Shown here: positions 1-5,168 of the stretch, piece by piece
Position numbering within the stretch: position 1 is the first letter of the stretch
Layout: each line of letters opens with the position of its first letter
From: ANME-2 cluster archaeon
GTDB lineage: Archaea; Halobacteriota; Methanosarcinia; Methanosarcinales; Methanocomedenaceae
Direction of reading: 5' to 3'
Assembly: GCA_023544605.1 (NCBI GenBank)
Contig: JAMJFQ010000059.1
Location: 1 to 10,670 of the forward strand
DNA: 10,670 bases
The notes under the pieces: model-generated
Told to the model about the DNA's origin: nothing
What the model saw: the letters and a program-made list of their open reading frames with translations, nothing else
The model's database searches: none
Position numbers and translations under genes: made by a program

Positions 1-64
1 AGGTCAATGCTGTCTCACGTAACAGGTTGATAAGGATGGAGAAGGAGTAAATGCAATAGAAGGA

Positions 65-86
65 CCTTAAATAAATGGATTTAAGG
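65..86 (-). terminator. Hairpin just downstream of tRNA-Glu
   Basis: A perfect 8-bp inverted repeat (CCTTAAAT at 65-72, ATTTAAGG at 79-86) with a 6-base loop lies 10 bases past the 3' end of tRNA-Glu. It could mark the transcript end or be a processing structure. There is no long T run, so the terminator reading is weak. The 64 bases to its left, up to the window edge, show no recognisable gene. Confidence 0.3.
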
Positions 87-95
87 CCCGTGTCA

Positions 96-170
96 TGCTC
101 CGATGGGGATTTGAACCCCAGTCGCAGGAGTGAGAGTCCTGCATGATTGGCCGTGCTACACTATCGGAGC
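96..170 (-). tRNA. tRNA-Glu (anticodon CUC)
   Basis: Read on the minus strand this folds as a full cloverleaf. The acceptor stem GCTCCGA pairs with TCGGAGC, the T-arm is TGGGG-TTCAAAT-CCCCA, and the anticodon stem CAGGA/TCCTG closes loop CTCTCAC, giving anticodon CUC, which reads GAG (Glu). The D-arm has the archaeal Glu look (GGCCAATCAT). The discriminator base is A at position 96, no CCA is encoded and there is no intron. A TATA-like box lies about 30 bp upstream. Confidence 0.96.
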
Positions 171-193
171 GATTCGTAGAGTTGCTTTAATAT

Positions 194-206
194 TTGTTTA
201 TACATT
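194..206 (-). promoter_or_regulatory. TATA box for tRNA-Glu
   Basis: On the minus strand the sequence reads AAATGTATAAACAA. It is centred about 30 bp upstream of the tRNA 5' end at 170, so a start 25-27 bp downstream would fall a few bases before the mature tRNA. The assignment rests on spacing and AT composition. Confidence 0.5.
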
Positions 207-325
207 TAACCTTTTTGCTGTTAGGTCTTTCCCATCACCCCCTGCCATGTTGCCCTGGGAGATAATAAGATACACTTAAACTATATATTTAGACACTTCT
301 GGATGTAATTTTTAAATGAGGTGTT

Positions 326-475
326 ATGCACACAAAATTCATCTCCCAACATAATAACCAATATCAAGGTGCTGTTTATTTTTTAGACGGCCTTGTTTTT
401 TACACACAGTCTAAAAATAATCTATACCGAAAAATCAAGATGCTTAGACTTGAATTTAGAAAAAGGTTTATATAA
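326..475 (+). CDS. Candidate small protein, 49 residues, upstream of mc1
   Basis: An open frame of 49 codons (starts MHTKFISQHNN, ends EFRKRFI) sits in a spacer otherwise too AT-rich to stay open easily. It has an expression layout. A TATA-like box (TTAAACTATATATTTA, about 276-291) lies 35-50 bp before the ATG. GAGGTG at 318-323 matches the archaeal anti-Shine-Dalgarno sequence, although only 2 bases from the ATG. The middle (QGAVYFLDGLVFYTQS) looks protein-like, with regular hydrophobic and aromatic spacing, and the C-terminus is basic. Its TAA stop falls inside the mc1 TATA box, so the genes are packed head to tail. I do not recognise the family. A faint resemblance to the core of HicB-type antitoxins is too weak to use. 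It may instead be a chance frame. Confidence 0.35.
   Translation: MHTKFISQHNNQYQGAVYFLDGLVFYTQSKNNLYRKIKMLRLEFRKRFI
380..417. repeat. 9-bp inverted repeat upstream of mc1
   Basis: TTTTTAGAC at 380-388 is the exact inverse of GTCTAAAAA at 409-417, with a 20-base spacer. It lies 50-87 bp upstream of the mc1 TATA box, where a regulator could bind, and also within the candidate small ORF at 326-475, where the mRNA could form a hairpin. Function unknown. Confidence 0.4.
461..475 (+). promoter_or_regulatory. mc1 promoter (BRE/TATA box)
   Basis: A purine-rich stretch (AAAAAGG) is followed by TTTATATAA, a near-consensus archaeal TATA box. A start about 25 bp downstream would lie near 497-500, leaving a leader of roughly 25-30 bases before the ATG at 526. 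A short GGGG at 514-517 is the only Shine-Dalgarno-like element. Confidence 0.75.
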
Positions 476-525
476 CATTACGTAAAAATGGTATCGGTAA
501 CAGTATACTCTAATGGGGTATTTTT

Positions 526-816
526 ATGACTGGAACAAGAAATTTTGTATTAAGGGATAAAAAAGGTAACGAGCATGGAGTATTTACTGGCAAACAGCCC
601 AGACAGGCAGCCCTGAAGGCAGCCAATAGGGGCAAAGGAACTAAGAAAAAGCCAGACACCATTATTCTGAGGGAGAGAGGCACCAAGAAGCTCCACGTGT
701 ATGAAGGATGGAGAGAAGAAGTAGCTGCTCCCAAGAACAAACCAAGCTGGATGCCTGACAAAATTAAAAAACCGAATGTGAAAAAGGTCAAGATAGAAAA
801 GGTAGATAAGGTTTAA
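526..816 (+). CDS. Archaeal chromosomal protein MC1
   Basis: The product is a 96-residue, strongly basic chromatin protein that binds DNA as a monomer, bends it sharply and compacts the nucleoid in Methanosarcina relatives and some haloarchaea. The sequence follows the known MC1 almost residue by residue: TRNFVLRD (residues 4-11), GNEHGVFTGKQPRQAALKAA (14-33), RERGTKK (49-55) and PSWMPDKI (73-80). Arg26, Trp62 and Trp75 correspond to Arg25, Trp61 and Trp74 of the mature protein, residues implicated in DNA contact. The length matches the usual 93-95 residues plus a Lys-rich tail (VKKVKIEKVDKV). It is monocistronic, with its own TATA box and terminator, as expected for an abundant protein. The identification is firm. 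Confidence 0.97.
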   Translation: MTGTRNFVLRDKKGNEHGVFTGKQPRQAALKAANRGKGTKKKPDTIILRERGTKKLHVYEGWREEVAAPKNKPSWMPDKIKKPNVKKVKIEKVDKV

Positions 817-824
817 TTATACCT

Positions 825-859
825 GGCCCTACGGGGCCTCACATTTTTTCTTTTTTTTT
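825..859 (+). terminator. mc1 terminator: hairpin plus T tracts
   Basis: GGCCC at 825-829 pairs with GGGCC at 834-838 around a 4-base loop, starting 8 bases after the mc1 stop. Runs of six and nine T follow (844-849, 851-859). Oligo-T alone suffices for archaeal termination, so this is a convincing end signal. Confidence 0.75.
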
Positions 860-911
860 CCACTGGATTGAGTGGATAACGTATTTGTTTCCTACCCTGT
901 TACCATTGAAA

Positions 912-983
912 CGGGCATGCTGGGAATCGAACCCAGGTTCCAGGCTCCGGAGGCCTGAGTGATATCCTCTACACTACATGCCC
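912..983 (-). tRNA. tRNA-Arg (anticodon CCG)
   Basis: Minus-strand cloverleaf with acceptor GGGCATG/CATGCCC, T-arm CTGGG-TTCGATT-CCCAG, and anticodon stem CAGGC/GCCTG around loop CTCCGGA, giving anticodon CCG, which reads CGG (Arg). The discriminator is G at 912; no CCA is encoded and no intron is present. Its first 15 bases (983 down to 969) are also the last five codons, stop included, of the upstream membrane-protein gene on the same strand. The TATA box at 1009-1017 lies within that gene at the right distance for an independent start just before the tRNA. Confidence 0.95.
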
Positions 984-2330
984 AAACAACACATAATAGG
1001 CTGCTCCGGATATAAATGCGCCTCCCATGGTAGCCACGAGATTCACACCGCTATTGGAGAGCCAGCCCCTTTGCTGCAAAGTGGCGCCAAGCAAGCTGTC
1101 AAAATTAGTACCTGCAAACCCTCCCAATACGACTATTACAAGCCACAAAATATAGGTAAAGACACTATCAGCATTCATATCTATCACACCCAGAACCAGT
1201 GCCAGTATAGCTATGACAGCGGAACCTCCAATGCACACAACTTCACCCAATCTGGTCACACCTCCGTCTGTCCCGGGTTTAACCGGTTTGAATGTCGTGA
1301 TGAGAATAGGTCTGCCCCTGTTCGTCTCTCCTACCTCACTGGCCAGGGTATCGCCCGTTGCTGTGGCCACTGCCCCCAGATAGGCGAACAGTAACACCGG
1401 ACCAAACGTAGGATATAAGCCATGATATACCCCGTATGCCACAGCCAGTACCAGTGCGGTGATGGAATTACTCAGAACATTTTCGTAACTCCTTACCCCA
1501 CCCTTGCCCTGGGCTATTCCCCTCATAACTTTGTAGTCATACCGGTACTTCGTGAACGCCCCTCCCAGTAAAAAGAAGGTGATTAGTATCAGATACCAGT
1601 TCATATTAGTAAACACTATGATAAGCACGCCAAGGAGGGTTGCAGCCAGCATAGCAGACACATCAGCAACATCCAGGCGGTATGCCAAATAGGCCAAAAA
1701 GAGCGAAAAGATGAAAGCAGCCGAAAGATGGGAAAAGTTCACATAATAGCCGAAACCTGCAAACAACCACATGATCATACCAGTACCCAGCACCAGTATG
1801 AAGTGCTTATCTGTCCTGGTGGGTATGGATTCCAGTAATGCGCCTGTCACCCCACCTATCAATGTGAGGAACAAAAGCTGGCTCAATGTAATGGGGACAT
1901 TCATCCAGGCAGTGGTCCAATAAGCTATAACACAGGCAGACAGGGCACCAAACATGATTAAGGCAATACTTGAAGTGGCTGAAATGAATTTGGCATCCAA
2001 TTGGGGTTTTTTCACCCCTCTTCTCCTTACATACGCAGCTGCCCAGCCACCGGCACATGTAATATAGACGGATGCACCCAGAATGTATAGGGGAAACTCA
2101 TAACCAATGTATCCCAGCATAATACTCAGTGCACTTATTATGAATATCGCAAATGACAAACCCATAAATGAAGATCCAGAGGCGCTTTTCTTATAAGTCC
2201 ATAATGCAAGGATAATAGTGAGGGCAAGGAATAACAACGTAAAAAATTGTGGGGATATGAATGGTAGCAACATAGCTAATAGCATTACGAATAAAAAAAA
2301 CCCATCTGTTATTTTATTTATTATTTCCAT
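969..2330 (-). CDS. Membrane protein: dolichol-kinase-like half fused to DUF92 (TIGR00297 type)
   Basis: A 453-residue polytopic membrane protein with about a dozen hydrophobic segments. Residues about 215-450 match DUF92: TATGDTLASEVGETNRGRP (323-341), FKPVKPGTDGGVTRLGE (347-363) and GATLQQRGW (415-423). The plant DUF92 member VTE6 phosphorylates phytyl-phosphate using a nucleoside triphosphate. Residues about 60-200 resemble the CTP-dependent dolichol/phytol kinase family, notably GGVTGALLESIPTRTDKHF (159-177), the position of the family's conserved acidic loop. An inferred role is stepwise phosphorylation of a polyprenol or geranylgeraniol at the membrane; the neighbouring cis-prenyltransferase-like gene fits this. 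The start has GAGGT ten bases upstream. The stop is TAG and overlaps tRNA-Arg. The DUF92 call is firm; the kinase-like half and substrate are less sure. Confidence 0.85.
   Translation of the reverse strand: MEIINKITDGFFLFVMLLAMLLPFISPQFFTLLFLALTIILALWTYKKSASGSSFMGLSFAIFIISALSIMLGYIGYEFPLYILGASVYITCAGGWAAAYVRRRGVKKPQLDAKFISATSSIALIMFGALSACVIAYWTTAWMNVPITLSQLLFLTLIGGVTGALLESIPTRTDKHFILVLGTGMIMWLFAGFGYYVNFSHLSAAFIFSLFLAYLAYRLDVADVSAMLAATLLGVLIIVFTNMNWYLILITFFLLGGAFTKYRYDYKVMRGIAQGKGGVRSYENVLSNSITALVLAVAYGVYHGLYPTFGPVLLFAYLGAVATATGDTLASEVGETNRGRPILITTFKPVKPGTDGGVTRLGEVVCIGGSAVIAILALVLGVIDMNADSVFTYILWLVIVVLGGFAGTNFDSLLGATLQQRGWLSNSGVNLVATMGGAFISGAAYYVLFGHVV
1009..1017 (-). promoter_or_regulatory. 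TATA box for tRNA-Arg, inside DUF92 codons
   Basis: On the minus strand the sequence is ATTTATATC, close to the archaeal box A consensus. Its centre is 30 bp from the tRNA 5' end (983). A start about 26 bp downstream would fall four bases or so before the mature tRNA. The same bases encode Ala-Phe-Ile-Ser of the DUF92 protein. Confidence 0.6.
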
Positions 2331-2365
2331 AGATATTGATACCTCTGGCTAAGATGGCATGAGAC

Positions 2366-2400
2366 GGCAAATAATTTATCCTAACGATATAACCTATGTG
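2366..2400. promoter_or_regulatory. Shared divergent promoter region
   Basis: The 72 bases between the membrane-protein gene (minus) and the cis-prenyltransferase-like gene (plus) hold AT-rich boxes usable in both directions: ATAATTTATC on the plus strand at 2371-2380, about 27 bp before the ATG at 2403, and GGTTATATCG on the minus strand near 2385-2394. The plus-strand gene has no Shine-Dalgarno and would be nearly leaderless; the minus-strand gene has one (GAGGT). Confidence 0.45.
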
Positions 2401-2402
2401 CA

Positions 2403-3071
2403 ATGGAAATCTTCTCCAGGATGTACCAGCAAAAGCTTGAGCGTAGTATACTCAAAGACGATGAGGGGTCGCTTTTGACCAGTATTGTACTAATCCTCAC
2501 AGAAAGTGATCTGTTGGATAGAGATTCTTCCAGACGGCTCATTGAGTTTGTCGGGTGGTGCAAGGAATACCGCATCAATATCCTGACCATATACGTCAGT
2601 CTCATAGATGTGGACCCCGACATCTCTGGCAGGATCTATAATGAACTGCAACTAAAAATAACCGATATCCTAAAAGGGGTGGATGCTGAAATTAACCTCA
2701 TCACGATCGGAGGCGGGGAACAGCTCCTCAAGACCAGCGACAGCACATCTATGCAGATCAACTTATCCCTTGGATATGGTGGTAAAAAAGAACTGACCAG
2801 GGCCTTCAAAGACATCATGACACAGATAGATACGGGTGAGTTGACCCCCGAGGAAATAGATGAATCCGTGATAGAAGAAAATTTGCTCATAAGGTACGAG
2901 CCCGACCTGGTGATACGTTCAGGTGGAAAACGCCTGGCCGATTTTTTGATCTGGCAGTCAGTCTATTCTGAGATATATTTCACTGATGTCAGCTGGATGA
3001 ATTTCAGAAAACTTGATCTTCTCCGGGCGATACGGGATTTCCAGAAACGACAACGCCGGTTCGGTAAATAA
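2403..3071 (+). CDS. Cis-prenyltransferase family protein, non-catalytic Nus1/NgBR-type subunit
   Basis: A 222-residue member of the undecaprenyl diphosphate synthase family. The C-terminal half is clearly that fold: INLSLGYGGKKEL (119-131), PDLVIRSGGKRLADFLIW (167-184), YSEIYFTDVSW (188-198) and LLRAIRDFQKRQRRFG (206-221). The N-terminal half lacks what catalytic members need. The DGNRRWA motif, whose Asp binds the allylic diphosphate, is absent: the region 25-45 reads SLLTSIVLILTESDLLDRDS and the following loop is shortened. The FSxEN motif is replaced by VSLIDVD. The terminal Arg-Phe-Gly (219-221) fits the RxG motif of heteromeric enzymes. Heteromeric cis-prenyltransferases with such a subunit occur in eukaryotes and have been reported in Methanosarcina mazei. 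It probably pairs with a catalytic subunit encoded elsewhere to make polyprenyl diphosphate. It converges with the next gene, leaving 7 bases. Confidence 0.85.
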   Translation: MEIFSRMYQQKLERSILKDDEGSLLTSIVLILTESDLLDRDSSRRLIEFVGWCKEYRINILTIYVSLIDVDPDISGRIYNELQLKITDILKGVDAEINLITIGGGEQLLKTSDSTSMQINLSLGYGGKKELTRAFKDIMTQIDTGELTPEEIDESVIEENLLIRYEPDLVIRSGGKRLADFLIWQSVYSEIYFTDVSWMNFRKLDLLRAIRDFQKRQRRFGK

Positions 3072-3078
3072 CTATTAC

Positions 3079-4176
3079 CTACAAACTGAAATGAGCATCC
3101 TCGCCATAACTAAGAGTCGGTTCTTTACCCTGCATCAGGTCCTTACCATCCACTTCCACAGCAATTTTCTCAATATCCAGTACAAGCTGATGATAATTGA
3201 ACTTCGCCTTTGCTACATCGTACTGGTACAGGTGCCGGCCCAGTATCTTTGCAGTAAGGCTGATGCTTTCGCCTTCATTCCCCTTACCCGTCACATGGAT
3301 TGTGTCCACTTGAGTGCTGAATTTCTTTGTAGGTGACGTACCACTGCCAGTGTAATGGAATGTCATGTCATGGAAATGATATCGCTTCTTGGTCACCATG
3401 TCATCGAAGATGAATTCCAGCGGTGTACCGTAATTGAGTATCTTTGAAGGGAAATAACGGTACCACATCCTTGATCGGTCATTGAAATTTACCATCACGA
3501 TCTTCCATGGCAGAGTGGAACCAAAACCCAATGCCCTCTCCAACCAGAAACTTCCATAGAAATCCCGGTCGAACAGTGCACCCTTGGCTGTGCCGAACAG
3601 ATCGCTCATCTTGCTGGCAATAAAATACTGGAATCCCCGACTATTGCGGGCATAAGCATCGAAATCATCACTGTAAGCGATAAGTGATGGGTATTTAACA
3701 GCCGGGTTTTGTACATATCCTTCTTTGAACTCTGAAGATGTGGAACAAAACCTGGTGACCACATCATCACCCCTGTGCACCAGCATATCATAATAAGGGA
3801 AAGATTTCGATAGGGAAATAGTATATCCTGATTCGGTCTCGCACGTTAACTGATCCGGTTTTACTGTACAGGTGCAATTGTCGTGTACCAGGTCAGATAC
3901 TTCCCCATCCCTGTACTGCCATATACCGCAATAACATGAAAATGTTTCATCTGCGATGTGCCTGTTGGTAAAACGCTTGTCATTCAGGTTATAATCAATC
4001 GCTCCCCGACTGATAAGTACCTGGAGCATACTGGGATTTTCCTTTTCATAGTCTGTCATAAGCCAGAACCAGTACGCACCATTGAGAAGTTTCAACCTAT
4101 TGACCGAATATATTGCCTCGTCCATAGTATTCCACTGAGGTGCCACCATCCAGTCTTTTACCTTTGTGGGAAGCAT
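3079..4176 (-). CDS. Uncharacterised 365-residue protein, possibly lipocalin-like
   Basis: I do not recognise this protein with confidence. It is rich in Tyr, Trp, Phe and His, has no signal peptide or membrane segment, and looks like a soluble beta-rich protein. A segment near residues 198-244 (GALFDRDFYGS, then LPWKIVMVNFNDRSRMWYRYF) recalls the 'W-hydrophobic-LDDG-x-M' pattern of AttH/CrtC-type lipocalin-like proteins, which include carotenoid hydratases and tocopherol cyclase. This is a weak resemblance. A CYC pair (81-83) and a CTC pair (101-103), plus Cys112, could form a metal or disulfide site. The frame extends to a TTG at 4227, but a good TATA box at 4230-4241 puts the transcript start near 4208, so I chose the ATG at 4176; ATG 4149 is an alternative. 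The stop is TAG. It is convergent with the prenyltransferase-like gene and divergent from the nrpR-like gene. Confidence 0.8.
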   Translation of the reverse strand: MLPTKVKDWMVAPQWNTMDEAIYSVNRLKLLNGAYWFWLMTDYEKENPSMLQVLISRGAIDYNLNDKRFTNRHIADETFSCYCGIWQYRDGEVSDLVHDNCTCTVKPDQLTCETESGYTISLSKSFPYYDMLVHRGDDVVTRFCSTSSEFKEGYVQNPAVKYPSLIAYSDDFDAYARNSRGFQYFIASKMSDLFGTAKGALFDRDFYGSFWLERALGFGSTLPWKIVMVNFNDRSRMWYRYFPSKILNYGTPLEFIFDDMVTKKRYHFHDMTFHYTGSGTSPTKKFSTQVDTIHVTGKGNEGESISLTAKILGRHLYQYDVAKAKFNYHQLVLDIEKIAVEVDGKDLMQGKEPTLSYGEDAHFSL

Positions 4177-4229
4177 GCACTTAAACTGGAATTTATGATT
4201 TATAAGCCTTTTTTTAAAATAGCACAAAT

Positions 4230-4241
4230 ACTATATATTAC
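4230..4241 (-). promoter_or_regulatory. TATA box for the 365-residue protein gene
   Basis: On the minus strand the sequence is GTAATATATAGT. A transcript starting 25-27 bp downstream, near 4208, would exclude the upstream in-frame TTG at 4227 and favour ATG 4176 as the start. Confidence 0.5.
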
Positions 4242-4314
4242 ATCATTCTTTTAGCTGAAGTAATTGCGAGTGTTTAGTAAAAAGTGCTTAATTAGTTGTC
4301 CGATAATAGACAGC

Positions 4315-4323
4315 TTTTTATAC
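4315..4323 (+). promoter_or_regulatory. TATA box for the nrpR-like gene
   Basis: TTTTTATAC is about 60 bp before the start codon at 4380, predicting a start near 4345 and a leader of about 35 bases. I see no GGAA-N6-TTCC NrpR operator near it. Confidence 0.5.
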
Positions 4324-4370
4324 GTAACATCCAATATTTTGAAATCTTTACCAGCAGTGAACATATTTAC

Positions 4371-4375
4371 GGAGG
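4371..4375 (+). promoter_or_regulatory. Ribosome binding site deciding the nrpR-like start
   Basis: GGAGG, four bases before the ATG at 4380, is a strong Shine-Dalgarno. It shows that the 28 in-frame codons upstream, which run back through the promoter, are not translated. Confidence 0.8.
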
Positions 4376-4379
4376 AAAA

Positions 4380-5156
4380 ATGCCGTTGAAAAAAATTTCA
4401 CAAATAGCAGAAGAACCAATCACCTTCACGGTCTCGAAAATCGAAGACCTGATGTACGGGGTGAGTTTCGACCCCTCCACATATGCTGGAAAAATAGTCA
4501 CCAACATCTCGATGATTGATGGTGAACACATCGATGATGTACTTTCCATATTTCGAGACGTGATGTCAAGTGGTCTAACTGTTAGTCCTCTGGTTAAATT
4601 GTTATCTCCGGGCGAAAAAGTAGGTTCTTTTACCATTCCCCCTAACATGCAGGGCATCGCCACGGTCTGCAGCATCACAGTGGATGGTGTGCTTTTAAAA
4701 CATGGTATCCCCATTAAACCTATATTCGGGGGTCTGGTCGAGATCAGGAACAGTGTACCACTGCGTTTCACTGACCTGGTCAGGTACGACAGCACCACCC
4801 TCGACCCCCTAGAAATACTCATGTCCCAGTCCCTCACCTCGGTAAGTGATATGCTTACCAGTGGTTCAGGCAAGATACTTGCTAACATGCGTGAGATCAC
4901 AATGAACGCCAGGGAAAAGGTGGAAGAAGTGCTGGATGAACTGGTAGTAGCGGGGTTTGGCGGCATACTGGAAGTGGGCGAACCCAACTCAGACATTCTT
5001 GGTGTAAGCGTGGAGCGTGACCATTTTGGGGTTGTTGTCGTCGGAGGTACAAATGCAGAAGCAGTGGCACAGGAACAGGGATTCAAGATAGAGGCCCATG
5101 CTATGTTCACTCTCATGGATATAGAGGAAATGACACCTATAACCCAATTGGTTTAG
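4380..5156 (+). CDS. NrpR-type regulator, sensor domain only (NrpRII-like, DUF128)
   Basis: A 258-residue protein made of one NrpR regulatory domain (DUF128). Typical stretches are GSFTIPPNMQGIATVCSITV (82-101), DGVLLKHGIPI (102-112), FGGLVEIRNSVPLRF (116-130) and YDSTTLDPLEIL (136-147). NrpR represses nitrogen-fixation and ammonium-assimilation genes and is released by 2-oxoglutarate, which this domain binds. The full-length Methanococcus form has an N-terminal winged helix and two such domains. Here there is no DNA-binding domain: the protein starts MPLKKISQIAEE directly before the sensor fold. This is the layout of Methanosarcina NrpRII, which works with a separate DNA-binding NrpRI. A partner is expected elsewhere in the genome. 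The start is fixed by GGAGG. The stop is TAG, 12 bases from the convergent recJ-like gene. Whether it regulates nitrogen genes here is inferred. Confidence 0.88.
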   Translation: MPLKKISQIAEEPITFTVSKIEDLMYGVSFDPSTYAGKIVTNISMIDGEHIDDVLSIFRDVMSSGLTVSPLVKLLSPGEKVGSFTIPPNMQGIATVCSITVDGVLLKHGIPIKPIFGGLVEIRNSVPLRFTDLVRYDSTTLDPLEILMSQSLTSVSDMLTSGSGKILANMREITMNAREKVEEVLDELVVAGFGGILEVGEPNSDILGVSVERDHFGVVVVGGTNAEAVAQEQGFKIEAHAMFTLMDIEEMTPITQLV

Positions 5157-5168
5157 TCAGATCACGTT

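Noticed and set aside
1..50. Possible end of a plus-strand gene (15 codons to a TAA at 48-50)
   Set aside because: Too short to judge and no recognisable residues; could be the tail of a gene off the left edge but cannot be supported.
75..84. ATGGATTTAA shared with 8033-8042
   Set aside because: A 10-base AT-rich match between two spacers in different contexts is expected by chance; no longer repeat around it.
860..875. CCACT/AGTGG inverted repeat after the mc1 T tract
   Set aside because: Only 5 bp and placed after, not before, the T run on the plus strand, with an A run after it on the minus strand; not a convincing second terminator.
923..941. GGAA and TTCC half-sites resembling an NrpR operator
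   Set aside because: Spacer is 11 bases rather than 6 and the sequence is the T-arm of tRNA-Arg.
4177..4227. In-frame extension of the 365-residue protein to a TTG at 4227
   Set aside because: The extension begins too close to the TATA box, would lie upstream of the predicted transcript start, and is Lys/Phe-rich spacer-like sequence.
4367..5116. Long open frame of 249 codons opposite the nrpR-like gene
   Set aside because: Product is Ser/Thr/Pro-rich with no domain and lies wholly opposite a well-supported DUF128 gene; a shadow frame.
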